Assembly: GCA_014529385.2 (NCBI GenBank)
Contig: CM043962.1
Coordinates: 41,840,598-41,904,597, forward strand
Direction: 5' to 3'
Length of the DNA stretch: 64,000 bases
Source of the DNA: Adiantum capillus-veneris
Taxonomy: Eukaryota > Streptophyta > Polypodiopsida > Polypodiales > Pteridaceae
Under the pieces are notes generated by a model. It saw only the letters and a program-made list of their open reading frames with translations. It made no database searches and had not been told where the DNA came from. Each line of letters opens with the position of its first letter. Position 1 is the first letter of the stretch. The position numbers and the translations under genes are program-made. This document shows, piece by piece, positions 22,276 through 33,185 of this stretch.

Positions 22276-22969
22276 TGTAATGGAAATGGCCTATGGACTT
22301 TGAGAATAGCAGAATTAAGAGAATTAAAGTGAGCATTTTTGTGAGATCACTTTGAGAACATAGACGATGAACTTAATTGATGGTAGCAACATGAACATAG
22401 TACTTAATTAACTTGGCATAAACAATACTTTTTCAAGAGAGAGAGTATTAGAGAACATGACAATAGTTGAGGACCGAATTTACTTGAAGCCAGTCCCCCT
22501 CCAAAAGGCGTTCGTATTATATATTCTCCCATCAAGAGAGACTTGGTACAATACAATCTTTGTGTTTCTTGTGACCTTGGTGATGCTCTGAAGATAGAAA
22601 TCTTCATGCATCACGAGCATAACATAAACTTTGCAAAAAGCATTAACTATCCCAAGCCTCAATCCCAAGGCCTCAAACACCTTCGAAGGTGGAGAGAGCT
22701 GGCGGTGAATGAGGGTAGGGAAGAGGAAGAAAAATCATTCATAGGAGAAAAAAATAGTTCCTTACGCATCATCACTCTTCTTGCTTAGCATAGAATAATA
22801 GCATAGTAATGAAGATAAACAAGATGGAAAAATTAAGCATTGAAGCATGGTTCTTGGTTGGATTTGCATTCCATAGCCAAGAGTGTTGGTGTAGGCTCTC
22901 CACTTCTCAACAATCTTTGAGAAGGAGATGGAGGGAGCTCTTGCACTTTGCACTTCACACAATGAGATA

Positions 22970-23002
<33 letters not shown>

Positions 23003-23339
23003 TTATATTTAATTATATCATTTGGACACGTGTCCTCTTTTTCCTCTTTGAGAGAAATAAATTAATAAATTATTTTTATGCATCTAAATTCTCATTGGAC
23101 CCCTTTAAAGCCTATCCAATAGGATTCAAGCACACCATGAGAGCCACATGTGGAGGATTTTGATATGTGTCTTTTATGCTTCTTAAGTCATTTGGTTTGA
23201 ATTGAACACTTCAAGCACTTAGTCAATTAAGCATGGAAACCGTTTATGCCTCTTGAGAGTTTATCTTTGAATTGAACACTTCAAGAACCTTAGTCATTTA
23301 AGCATGAGAATCACCTCAAGCTTGGGCAAGGTTCCAACA
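22276..23339 (-). repeat. 5' LTR of gypsy A (outer end uncertain)
   Basis: Inner end CCATTACA (minus) lies next to the PBS. A plausible outer start TGTTGGAACC is at 23339, giving 1064 bp. The 3' LTR has been lost, so the outer end cannot be checked against a partner. Contains a GT run at 22971-23001. Confidence 0.55.
22971..23001. repeat. (GT)n microsatellite
   Basis: About 15 perfect GT units. Confidence 0.97.
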
Positions 23340-23789
23340 AACACTTTAAGCACTTTAGTTAGCAAGCCAACAAGCACCTCATGCTTGGGTAGGATTCCCA
23401 CCTCAAGGTCAGCCCTAACTTGCCTAAGGTCAAATCACTTTTTAACACTAACTTTTGGAGGTCTTTACTGAAGCTGACCATAAGGTATTTTAAGCTCCAT
23501 TAGATGCACGTTTCTCTTTGATATACTACCTCCTTTTGGACCTTTATTGAGATGTAACCATCTCTCCTCTTGGTCCCTTGCTCAAGTAAATATAGAAGCA
23601 CTTATTGCACATTGCTCTTTGGTAGACCGTTTCCTTTTGGACCCCTATTGAGATGCAACCATTTCTCCTTTTGGTCCCCTGTTGAGATAGTTCTAGAAGC
23701 ACATATCTATATCCTAACTCTTGTTACCCTTTTATCTTTCCATATTAAATGATCATTTTAATATGAAAAAATCATTTGGTGAAGTTAGA
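23340..23789. repeat. Non-coding stretch with imperfect tandem repeats
   Basis: Two related blocks, CCTCCTTTTGGACCTTTATT... (about 23530-23605) and CCTTTTGGACCCCTATT... (about 23627-23706), plus shorter AGCATG/CTTGGG-type repeats to the left. Possibly more of the gypsy A LTR or its flank. Confidence 0.6.
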
Positions 23790-24046
23790 TATTATAGTTT
23801 ATGACAGAAGAGCTCTTCTTTATCAAAGCATTGCAATTAGTGAACCCTAGATGACTAAATTATGATTAAAGTGCTCATTAACTCTTGAGCTCCCAAACAA
23901 TACAATGTGAAAATCTATATAAAAAAGATGCTTTGAAAAATGTGATCTCACCTTTTGGGAGAAGAAGCAAGCTTGGAGGGTTTCTATGATGTTTCTCTGC
24001 ATCTTCCCTCCCCCCCTCACCTTCTTTCCTACTCACTAAATATTTT

Positions 24047-24115
<69 letters not shown>

Positions 24116-24342
24116 AAGTATATGTAGAGTGTGTGTGTGTATGCACGCGTGCGCACATGCACGCATAGAGAAAGGAGAAGTGTGCACATTGTGAGATAAT
24201 GGCTATGTAGGCATTCTAGTTTGTTCCATATGTGTGTGCTTGCTGGAAAAGGTGGGTGTAGTAAGTAGTGGTAGAAAATGCACATGCATGTGTTTTTGTG
24301 TGTGTATGTGGTTAAGAGGGAGTATGAGATTTTCCTAATGGA
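23790..24342 (+). repeat. Left arm of large inverted repeat, outer part
   Basis: Matches the reverse complement of 46033-46430 and 43305-43424. Interrupted by copia 3; the arm resumes at 29075. Confidence 0.8.
24047..24112. repeat. (GT)n(GA)n compound microsatellite
   Basis: GT run followed directly by a GA run of about 47 bp. Confidence 0.97.
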
Positions 24343-24682
24343 ATTAGGGTTGTAGGAAAACACACACAGCTTGGAGAAGAAGAAGGATGTTCAAGCACAC
24401 AATAGAGAGTGTATTACTTAGTGTGCAATGGAAAGATGAGATAGCCCTAGAGTGTGTGCTAGTTGGAAGAGGTGGGTGTAGTAGGTAGTGGTAGAAAATT
24501 CACATGCATGTGTTTATGCGTGTGCATGTCGTTAAGAGGGAGTATGAGATTTTCCTATTGGAATTCGGGTTGCAGGGGTTGTAGGAAACACACATAGCTT
24601 GGAGAAGAAGAAGGAAGTTCAAGGCACATAACAGAGAGTGCATTACTTAGTGTGCAATGGAAAAATGAGATAGCTCTAGAGT
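24230..24682. repeat. Tandem duplication spanning the junction of copia 3
   Basis: Copies at about 24230-24452 and 24453-24682. Each contains the host arm (TGTGTGCT...GAGTATGAGATTTTCC) followed by the first 110-130 bp of the copia 3 LTR. Because it includes both sides of the junction, it happened after copia 3 inserted. Confidence 0.88.
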
Positions 24683-24792
24683 GATGAGCGTATATACAAT
24701 GGATGGGGGAAAAAACCTCCTAGTGAGGGAAAAAATGCCTCCACGGTCTCGAGTGCGTTCACACACATCACTATCACATGTATATGGTAACA
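24556..24792 (-). repeat. 3' LTR of copia 3
   Basis: Outer end reads TATTGGAATT in place of the family's TGTTGGAATT; inner end ATGGTAACA at 24792. PPT-like purines (minus CCCATGGGGGTTT) follow at 24793-24805. Confidence 0.85.
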
Positions 24793-24868
24793 AAACCCCC
24801 ATGGGATTGATGTGTGAATGAGAGCTAGCACATAGTGTATAGGGAAGTGCCATGTCGCGAGTACGTGA

Positions 24869-26346
24869 TCAATCCACAAAGGAGAGTAAGCCCAAAGCTT
24901 TGCAGAAAACTTCAAACTTCTCACAAGACAATGCCTTTGTGCAAAGATCTGCAAGGTTGTTCTGTGTTGGCACATAAGCCAAGCTGATCTCTTCTGCTGA
25001 GAGCCTCTCCCTAACATAGTGGTAATGCATCTCAATGTGCTTTGTGCGAGTATGAAAAATTGGGTTCCTCGCAATTGCCAATGCGCTCTGACTGTCAGTG
25101 TAGATAGTGTTGGCAGTGTCCTGTCCAACACCCAAATCAACCATAAGGTGTCTGATCCATACACACTCAACCGTAGCTCTGAAGACTGCCTTGTACTCAA
25201 CCTCACAACTAGAAGTGGCCACAATAGTTTGCTTCTTGCTCAACCATGATATGTATGAACTGCTGAGCATGAAACGAAAACCACTCGTAGACACTCGCCT
25301 GTCAAAACAACCAGCCCAAAATCTGAGTCCAAAAAAGCATGTAAATATGGCAACAATGATCCCCCCTTGGGATAAAACAAGCCAAGATGTAAAGTGCCAC
25401 TCAAGTAGCAAAAAATCCTCATGACAGCCTACCAATGCTTAGACCTTGGGCTATGCATAAATCTGTTGACCTGTGAGACTGCAAACTGAATATCTGGACT
25501 TATGTTGCATACATAAATAAGGCAACCAACAACAGTTTGGTAAAGAGTGACGTAGACTGGATCACCAGTATCATGAAGACTCAATTTCAAACCTGTTTCC
25601 ATGGGAGTGGCAATAGGCAATCCTCAAGTCCAAACTTACATAGTAATGTCTCTCTGTAACTTGTCTGACATAAGGCAATACCACCATCACACTACTTAAA
25701 CTGTCTACCCAAGTAATGATGCAACAACCCCAAATATTTCATCTTGAAGGTGGCATTCAAATCAGCCTTAAATTCAACAATATGTCTCTCATTTGGTCCA
25801 GTGATCAACAAATCATCCACATAGAGAATCACAATGAGAAGTACATCACTCTCACGCTTTACATACAATGTGCTTTCTGTTGAACGGTTACAAGTTGACC
25901 AAATGAGTGTCAACCTTTTCATACCAAGCACGAGGAGATTGCTTCAACCCATATAAAGCTTTCTTACATTTGCACACTTTATCTTCCTGCCCTTTAACGA
26001 CAAAACCACAAGGCTGCATTACATAAACTTCCTCAAATATGTCACCTTTCAAGAAAGCAGTAACAATGTCTGACTGATATACATCCCAACCAAAATGAGC
26101 TGCCAATTCACATAGACAATGCACAGTAGGCATACGACAAGTGGGAGCAAAAGTCTCTTCATAATCTTTGCCTTTTTGTTGTGCATAACCCTTTGCAACA
26201 AGTCGAGCCTTATAGCGATCTATCTCACCATCCGGCTTGCAATTCAACTTGTAAACCCACTTCGTACCAATGGGTTTTTTGCCAGGAGGCAAATCACATA
26301 AAGTCCATATGTCATTTTCTATAAGTGCATCATATTCTGATTGCAT
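24869..26346 (-). pseudogene. pol: Copia 3 reverse transcriptase and RNase H
   Basis: Minus-strand blocks: RT start ALIENDIWTLCDLPPGKKPI, DYEETFAPTCRM, DVYQSDIVTAFLKGDI and ALYGLKQSPRAWYEK (26346-25888), then catalytic ILYVDDLLITG and LGLLHHYLGRQFK (25692-25870), the SPDIQFAVSQVNRFMHSPR block (25440-25520), and RNase H with SNTSFRFML-like and SKKQTIVATSSCEVEYKAVF, IYTDSQSALAIARNPIFHT and NNLADLCTKALS (24869-25435). YVDD and the RNase H acidic residues remain, but frames change at least three times (near 25900, 25680 and 25430). A non-functional copy. Confidence 0.9.
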
Positions 26347-26361
26347 GGCAGCGATCCAATT

Positions 26362-26994
26362 TTATGAATTCTGTGCTTCATCAAAAGATAGAGGTTCCTC
26401 AACATCACATAAGCTGGAGACAGCCAAAGCAAAACAATCTGATGCATAAGATGCATGGCAAGAACCTGAACGAGTACGACTAGAAAAAGGTGCATCCAAT
26501 TTACTGTCATGCAAAGTATACACCAACCATTTTGGCATACCTCTAGCATGCTCATTCTCAGCCCTTTTCTCATCAAGTATATCATGTACACCTGCATCAG
26601 TAATAGGTTGATCTGTAACATTTTCAAAAACCCCCAATGGCTGTACATTTGCCTCATTGGAATTTACATTCAAACTTCCACCACTGAAAAGAGGCAACAA
26701 AGTGTCATAAATGTCCTGTGAGCTTACATTACCTGTCTGTAGTACATGACAACAAGGGTTGATCATAATTTTCTAGAAATAAAAAATCCCGTGAGACCAA
26801 GGTACGCTTTGTTTGTGAGTGATATAACTTGTAACCTTTGCTTTCAACACTATAACCAACATAAATACATTTGAAAACCTTATCATCCAATTTTTTGTGT
26901 TGCGTTTGTGGCACCAAAGCATAAGCAAAATAGCCAAAAACACGATGTGCTCAATAGAAGACTTTCTATCATGCCATGCTTCATATGGAGTCAT
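26362..26994 (-). pseudogene. pol: Copia 3 integrase C-terminal region
   Basis: Reads TPYEAWHDRKSSIEH (26960-26994), KLDDKVFKCIYVGYSVESKG and LYHSQTKRTLVSRDFLF (26729-26917), then an Asp/Glu-rich linker to RT. The integrase zinc and catalytic core are absent: protease-side sequence (27080) joins directly to the KSQALPHSF-equivalent region (27070), a deletion of about 630 bp compared with copia 5 (62115-62745). Confidence 0.85.
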
Positions 26995-27080
26995 AGACTC
27001 TTGTTAAGTAAATAAGTGGTACACATGATGGCCTCAAGCCAAAATGAATGCAGCAAAGCTTGACTTTTGACCTTACACGC

Positions 27081-27460
27081 CCATGTCATAAAATGCCAGA
27101 TGCAACAATTTCATCATCAAAACTAAGATCATATACTATATTGTCATCCACAAATTTGACTACAAGTCCAATTCTAGCAAGTGCAGATACAGACAAAAGA
27201 TTCTTCTTGATCCCAGGTACATACAATGCATCAACAAGTATGAAAGAACTACCATTTGTAGCAATAAGCACAATCTTTCCAACTCCTTGAACCGGATAAG
27301 AGGCATTGTTGGCACAAGTGACAATGTTTCCGTGAGGGACAGACTAAAGAGAGGTAAACAAATCACAATGTGAGGTAATGTGCTTTGTAGCACCATTGTC
27401 AAAATACCACACACATAGGAATCTACAACAACTGACATGCATGCATCATGGACATCAAGA
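27081..27460 (-). pseudogene. pol: Copia 3 protease with altered active site
   Basis: Reads YFDNGAT at the catalytic triplet (near 27395; D-S-G in copia 5 is D-N-G here), then LVDALYVPGIKKNLLSVSAL and LGLVVKFVDD-like text (27086-27271). Frameshifted relative to Gag upstream. Confidence 0.85.
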
Positions 27461-28483
27461 TCATAAGTACACTCTGCACTAAAAGCCCACTCTGCATCTA
27501 CATCAGCATCACAGTCTCCTTTCAGAGAAGACTCTACAATAGATGCACTTGTATTGAACCCTGTAATTGATCCAACCTCTTTTGCCTTCAATTTATGACA
27601 CTGCTTGATCAAGTGATCATTAGCTTTACAATAATGGAAACTCATTTTCTTTTTGCCCTTATCACCAGAATTCCCAAACAAAGTGCTGCCAACAGAAGCA
27701 TTAGGAACATAAGATTTTTCACTCGCAAAAGAACCATGAGAAGTGGTTACATTGCTGTTACCACCTTTTCTTTGAGCAGCAATAAAATCCTATTTAATTG
27801 CACCCTGTTTAGTCCTATTTTCTCTGGAAAGTGACTCTTGCAGTAGCAATGTGCATAATGCATCAAACTTGACAACTTTAGGATTTACTTGGGTCATAAG
27901 TCTCCAAGTATTAGAAAAAGTCTGGTAAGAATATGGCAAAGCATCAAGAACAGTCTGCACAAGGGAACTGTCAGAATTGACTTTGCCTGCAGAAATAAGT
28001 TGCTCATTCATATCCTTGACACCCGCAAGGAAAGTGTCCGTTTCATCTTCCTCATGCATAATCTTCAACTCCAACTCTTTACACAACAATGCAATTTTTG
28101 CCTCATTGCGACTTGCAAGACCAACCAGAATATCCCAAGCCTGTTTTATAGATTTTGCTGAACGAATGTGAGGACTAATAGTGCAATTCATAGACAATGT
28201 GATCAAAGCATGAGTCTACGCATCTTTTACATCCCAACAAGCTTGCTCAACCGTAGGCAAAATAGCTCTTGCAGCAGTAATCCTGCCACCAAACCCTACA
28301 ACATCCTCAACATTGCCTATATCCTCAGAAGCAAGACATACATCAATGCCCTGCACAATATTCCAAATTCCCTTTGACACAAGGACATGTTGCATCATAT
28401 AAGCCCATCATAGGGTAAAAGTCCCCATCAAATCTATCCTCAGTAGCAAACATATTGAACAGATCTGTGTTGTTGTCAACCAT
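27461..28483 (-). pseudogene. gag: Copia 3 Gag
   Basis: Begins near MVDNNTDLFNMFATEDRFDG (28483). Continues with SAKSIKQAWDILVGL, EDETDTFLAGVKDMNEQLI and LDALPYSYQTFSNTWRLMTQ (28206-27790) and a knuckle region HYCKANDHLIKQC whose first Cys is lost (near 27600-27660). UBN2-type copia Gag with several stops. Confidence 0.87.
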
Positions 28484-28825
28484 GGCAACTGATGCACCTG
28501 ATGTGAAAACTGCCCGAAAAGAGGATAAATGAAGCGGGAACAACACATGCTATATAGAAAAAATCATAGAACACTGTAAGGACATGTTATGTAGAAAACG
28601 ACACTGACAAAAATTTTGCACAAGATGAACAAATAGCCCGTGCAATACCTGTAGTGGAAACGAAGGCCGAAATGAGCCCGAATAAAAAAATTGAGCAGAC
28701 TAAGCTCTGCGACCCTCCCAAGTATTTGTCGACCTGCTAATGCTTAAAAAAGTTTGTAGAAATCGGAGAATGTGAGAAGATGTGTGATGGAGCTGTTGGC
28801 GACTAACCCCGAAAGGACGCAACTT

Positions 28826-28837
28826 GCTCTGATATTG
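28826..28837 (-). other. Degenerate primer-binding site of copia 3
   Basis: Minus strand CAATATCAGAGC; the three bases nearest the LTR differ from TGGTATCAGAGC. Confidence 0.7.
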
Positions 28838-28839
28838 AT

Positions 28840-29068
28840 TGTTGAAATTAGGGTTGCAAGAAAACACACATAGCTTGGAGAAGATGAAGGAAGTTCAAGG
28901 CACACAACAGAGAGTGTATCACTTAGTGTGCAATGGAGAGATATGATAGCCCTAGAGTGATGGGCGTATATACAATGCACGTGGGAAAAATCCTCCTAGT
29001 GATGGAAAAAATGCCCAGACGGTCCTAAGTGTGTCTACAGACATCACTACCACATGTATATGGTAACA
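28840..29068 (-). repeat. 5' LTR of copia 3 (229 bp)
   Basis: TGTTACCATATACATG (minus, from 29068) to TAATTTCAACA (28840). Homologous to 55302-55528 and 59628-59854. Confidence 0.9.
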
Positions 29069-29074
29069 TTTTCC

Positions 29075-29324
29075 TTGGTTCTTGTACATGAGAAACTTAT
29101 AATTTAGGTTGTAACTGTTGATGTCAAAGTGAAGATAGAGAATCATCAAGAAAAGGGCACAAAGATCCAATTATGTGAGGCAAATAAAGAGACCTTGCAT
29201 ATGTTGGGGTAAAGGCCACTTTGGCCAGACATTTACTCACAACCTACTAACACTCCCAACTGACCTTATCTAAAGAATAAGAAGCACAATGTATTCTTGT
29301 TGTATGAGCTCCATATGGTCTATT
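29075..29324 (+). repeat. Left arm of large inverted repeat, inner part
   Basis: CTTGGTTCTTGTACATGAG... matches the reverse complement of 43039-43304, including the start of the LTR at 29202. Confidence 0.9.
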
Positions 29325-29389
29325 CTCTCCCTCTTCTCTTGCCTTGCCTTGCCTTGCATGCATGCACACACACTTCTCCGATCCTTTCA
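29202..29389 (+). repeat. LTR of a plus-strand copia-type element (188 bp)
   Basis: TGTTGGGGTAAAGGCC to CGATCCTTTCA, followed two bases later by a perfect PBS. A second, partial LTR of this family lies inverted at 43041-43169. No 3' partner in the same orientation was found. Confidence 0.85.
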
Positions 29390-29391
29390 AG

Positions 29392-29403
29392 TGGTATCAG
29401 AGC
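29392..29403 (+). other. Primer-binding site TGGTATCAGAGC
   Basis: Exact complement of the initiator tRNA-Met 3' end, adjacent to the 29202-29389 LTR. Confidence 0.92.
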
Positions 29404-30396
29404 TAGAGTGAAGGCCTTGCACCATTCCGACATCACGGGCAAAGAATGTGATGAAGCTGTGAAAAAGTTAGGTCTTTTTTCTAGCAACACATAAGGAAAA
29501 TTTCAGCTATACTATTATGATCCTTACCAAAATTGTCGTGGTCTACAACTTTCTAGTTGGATGTTTTTCCAAATTCTACACCTATTTTGTTGTACTTTCC
29601 TCAGACTGACTACATGTCATCTACATAGACCTGATTTTTGCAACTTGATTATCTCCTAGTGTAGATATGTTTTGGGAAAATGTCCAGAGTGGTTATGCAT
29701 TTTGATGTGGTCTATATTTTTCTAGAACAAAGCCTGTTCAAATTCTAGATGGTTTGGGAGCTATTGTCGACATGCTATAGGCTGTTTTACATCTTGTAGA
29801 TGCATCTGCAATTGAGAGCCAAGTCTCACAGATTGTACACATACTTACAAGCTTTCTTCAAAGGTGGTTGGATCGCGGATTATGATTTTGTAGAGAGCAA
29901 CAGGTTATAAGTTCCTTTGTTTGTAGCTCCCAGATCTGCAGGCATTTTGGATATCTAAGGGACACGTTTGAGCATAGTGTTTGTTCATGTTTTATGTGCT
30001 TTGTGTAGTATTGACTACTTGTGCTTTTTTGAGAACTGGTTTTCCCCGCAAGGAGCTCACTTTAGTCCAGAGATGTGCTTGCGTATTGTTGGTGCTTATT
30101 TATGTGCATATCCTGGTACATATTGAAGTGATTTTATCATGGTTTATGTAGTTGTGTATGCTGCTTTATATGTCATTGTGGAGATTTATTGGCATAAATG
30201 GCAATTGAATCATTATTGAGCCTTTACCAAAGTCACTGAGTCTGCTTAACCTTTTGGAGGGTCCTACGTGAGGTTTTCTTTGAGGTGGGAGATTCTCAAA
30301 TGTTGAGACCTCATTGGTGATACAAGTGGCTAGAGTTACCTATTTGAAACATCAACATAGGGTACATATAGAGAGGACTAGATGCTTTGTACGCCA
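29404..30396 (+). other. Decayed internal region after the 29202 LTR
   Basis: About 1 kb with no recognisable Gag or Pol on either strand. Confidence 0.5.
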
Positions 30397-30603
30397 TGTT
30401 GGAGAGTCAAATTTGATCAGTTTGGGTTAGATTTAATCCATTTGGTCACTAAGATATTCTCTATGCACAACCATGCTTAGCTTCTAATCTCTCTCCAAAG
30501 TTTTAATCAATCAAGCAACAATCTTTCTAATAATTATTGCTAGTTGTTAGGAATTTCTTATCATGATGAATGCCTTGTTGGTCTATCAACCATAGGCATA
30601 ACA
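30397..30603 (+). repeat. Second plus-strand LTR (207 bp)
   Basis: TGTTGGAGAGTC to GGCATAACA, followed by PBS TGGTATCAAAGC (30606-30617). Its downstream part (30466-30597) recurs at 35577-35722. Confidence 0.75.
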
Positions 30604-30605
30604 TG

Positions 30606-30617
30606 TGGTATCAAAGC
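30606..30617 (+). other. Primer-binding site, one mismatch
   Basis: TGGTATCAAAGC against the consensus TGGTATCAGAGC, two bases after the LTR end. What follows, up to copia E at 31130, shows no coding signal. Confidence 0.75.
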
Positions 30618-31129
30618 TAATGCATAATTAGCATTTCCTAATTACATCGATTAGATCTCTATGCTAGATTAAGTGCTTTCTCTCTCTAAGCACTAAATCA
30701 ATTCATAACTCTTTAGAAATATGCTAATTAAGCTCAAGCAACCTAATTATCTCTCTCCTTGGATTTGGGTACGCCTATATAGCCACTGTCCTAGCCAATG
30801 TTTAGGGATAATTAGATCGAACATAGGAATGTGTGCAATTTTTATTCTTTGTTAAGACTTACTTGATTATGTTTTTGTTTCTTGCTCTTTTTGCTTTCTC
30901 CAAGCTGAGTTACCCAGCTTGATTGAACTGTTGAAATGCATTTGTGCACATAGCATTTTTGCAAACTATTCAAATGCACAAATTTATGTCACATTTGGAC
31001 CAAGCATTAAACAAGGACATCTTGAAAAAAAAATTCATACATTTTATGCTTAATCTCTTTATTAAACCCTGCTCATAAATCTTTGCGTTGTGTGTGTGTG
31101 TGCTCCCCTTCTTTTTTTTCTTTTGAAAG

Positions 31130-31321
31130 TGAAGGAGTACGAGCGGAAGTGCGACGCGAGAGAGAGTGCGAGAAGAAGAGCACGACGATATGGTGAACTC
31201 GCTCTACTATAATGTGTAGAGCATAGTGAGTTCTTATTAGGTTTTAACAAAAGAATATGTGTACATACCTGGCGGCCCGCCAACTTACCTGGGCGACCAC
31301 ATTGGGCTTTATACCCCAACA
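31130..31321 (-). repeat. 3' LTR of copia E (192 bp)
   Basis: Minus strand TGTTGGGGTATAAAGCCC to CGTACTCCTTCA. Confidence 0.95.
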
Positions 31322-31332
31322 ACCTCCCACTT
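31322..31332 (-). other. Polypurine tract of copia E
   Basis: Minus strand AAGTGGGAGGT, identical to that of copia C. Confidence 0.9.
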
Positions 31333-31410
31333 AAAGTCCAATGTGGTACTTTAAGTGTGAGAGAAGCTTCTATACAAGCTAATATACAAGAGATGTAGAG
31401 AAGTGATGTA

Positions 31411-32607
31411 CTACCCTACACCTAACTGCTTGCGAAAATGTGCAAAGCTCTCTGAGGGAAGTCCTTTTGTAAGTAGATCAACAGGAGTTTCTGTGGTGTG
31501 AACTTTGACAAGCTGAAGTTGCTTATCCTCGAGCATTTCCCTGATGAAATGATACTTCACATCCACATGGTTTGTCTTTGAGTGATAAACTGGATTGCGA
31601 GCCAATTGTATAGTACTTTGACTATCACAATATAACACAGGCATCTCTTCTTTGATTCCCAAATCTATTACTAGTCGATTAAGCCAAATTGATTCTTTGC
31701 ATGCCTCTGATGCTGCAACATATTCAGCCTCTGTAGTAGACTGAGTAATACAATCTTGTAATCTAGAACGCCATGATACTTCTCCACCAGCCAATGTAAA
31801 GACATACCCTGACGTAGACCTTCGGTTGTCTAAGTCACCTGCATAATCTGAGTCTGTAAAACCCTTTACACTTAGCTCCTGACTCCCATAGCATATACGC
31901 ATACTCTTTGTAGCTTTCAGGTATCTCAATATTCCTTTCACTGCCTCCCAATGTTTCTTGCCTGGGTTTGACATGTATCGACTTACTACTCCCACTGCAA
32001 ATGCAATGTCTGGGCGAGTAGCAATCATTGCATACATCAAACTACCCACTGTAGACACATGTCTCACATTTTTCAGCGTGAAAGAAGAGCCATTCTGAAA
32101 CTTCAATTGAACATCTCCAACACCTAAGATCTCACATGTCTGCCCATTGCCTAGCCGAACATGATCTTTAGTGGTCACATAAGAGGTAAACCACTCCTTG
32201 TTTGGAGACACATGAAGTGATGCCCCTGAGTCTATAATCCAGTCACTTAGTGCATTTCCATCAGATGCTGTAAGAAGAGCTGAGTCCATTGTATTCTTCA
32301 AGAAGTAGATGTCTCCTGACACTAGACTGTCATCCTCTGCAACAGTGTTTGTCACATTTATTTCTTGAATCTGCATTGAGGACTTGTTCTTCTCACCATG
32401 GTCTTCAGATTTCTCTTTGCCTTTTTCTACTTTCCATTCTCTACAGTCTCTTTTGATGTGACCCTTCTTGCCACAATGGTAGCATTCTATGTCACTCTTG
32501 CCTTTAGCACTGCGGGACTTGCTACGAGACTGATTCCTCTTTCCACCTTTGTACTTTTCTTTGGTCCTTCCCCAGACAACTAAGGCTGTTCCTTTGCCTT
32601 TGTCCAT
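31411..32607 (-). CDS. Copia E zinc knuckle-protease-RNase H fusion (398 aa)
   Basis: A single intact 398-residue frame. Residues 1-60: basic region and knuckle C42-X2-C45-X4-H50-X4-C55. Residues 100-185: copia protease with intact catalytic D126-S-G in WIIDSGASLHVSPNKEWF and FTLKNVRHVS. At residue 186 the frame jumps without a break to TVGSLMYAMIATRPDIAFAV, the last block of copia RT. Residues 248-398 are RNase H with D252/D254 (TDSDYAGD), E293/E295 (TTEAEY), D328 (YCDSQSTIQLARNP) and the closing HTTETPVDLLTKGLP. The second half of the protease, all of integrase and the RT catalytic region are missing. Length is about a third of a normal copia Pol. The frame has stayed open, so the deletion is either recent or tolerated in an element that is mobilised in trans. 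Confidence 0.92.
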   Translation of the reverse strand: MDKGKGTALVVWGRTKEKYKGGKRNQSRSKSRSAKGKSDIECYHCGKKGHIKRDCREWKVEKGKEKSEDHGEKNKSSMQIQEINVTNTVAEDDSLVSGDIYFLKNTMDSALLTASDGNALSDWIIDSGASLHVSPNKEWFTSYVTTKDHVRLGNGQTCEILGVGDVQLKFQNGSSFTLKNVRHVSTVGSLMYAMIATRPDIAFAVGVVSRYMSNPGKKHWEAVKGILRYLKATKSMRICYGSQELSVKGFTDSDYAGDLDNRRSTSGYVFTLAGGEVSWRSRLQDCITQSTTEAEYVAASEACKESIWLNRLVIDLGIKEEMPVLYCDSQSTIQLARNPVYHSKTNHVDVKYHFIREMLEDKQLQLVKVHTTETPVDLLTKGLPSESFAHFRKQLGVG

Positions 32608-32645
32608 TGTCTTTCTGTTGGTTTCTTTAGTAAGGAGACTGCCTT

Positions 32646-33185
32646 CTAACCTGCTATGGTCAAACCATATGGAGGTGCATAATTACTCAAAGCTGTGAGA
32701 AAAGTGTCCCAAATTTCCGGCAATGTGATCAACAGGAACATAGCTCTAACAAGTTCATCAAACTTGACACCTTGAGCTGACAACTGACTGTAGATGGTGT
32801 TGAATTCATTCAGATGATTGGACATAGGTGTCCCTTCTTTCATCTTCAAGTCAACAAGCTTCTTAATCCAGTATACCTGTGAAGCTGCACTCTGCTTCTC
32901 ATAAATATCACTCAACTTTGTCCATGCTTCATAAGCCGACATCTCGTCTACTACATTGAAGTAAACGCTTTCTGCCAAAGTCAGCATAATGGTAGAAAGT
33001 GCCAATTCATCCATTTCGCTCCATTCATCTTCGTCCATATCTTCTGGTTTTATCCCCTTGAGCTTTATAGGTTTTATCTGCTTCTTTTGTACCAACACGT
33101 GCCAAATTTTCTTCTTTCACAATGGGAAATTGGTTCCATCCAGCTTCTTGATATTGTAAAGAGCAGTGTCCTGTGATCCAGCCAT
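32646..33185 (-). pseudogene. gag: Copia E Gag
   Basis: Starts at MAGSQDTALYNIKKLDGTNF (33185). A TGA near 33115 stands where a Trp codon is expected (TNFPL-stop-K). It then reads IWHVLVQKKQIKPIKLKGIK, ELALSTIMLTLAESVYFNV, LVDLKMKEGTPMSNHLNEF and LPEIWDTFLTALS, a typical copia Gag. It is out of phase with the 398-aa frame downstream, so one frameshift lies between 32646 and 32607. Confidence 0.88.

Larger units (their letters stand above)
24556..29068 (-). mobile_element. Copia element 3, 4.5 kb, full-length but decayed
   Basis: LTRs 24556-24792 and 28840-29068; flanking direct repeat TTTTCC (24550-24555 and 29069-29074), of which 5 bp is expected. The inverted partner at 43290-43310 keeps the uninterrupted target. 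Contains gag, protease, a deleted integrase, RT and RNase H. Same family as copia 4 and copia 5. Confidence 0.9.
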
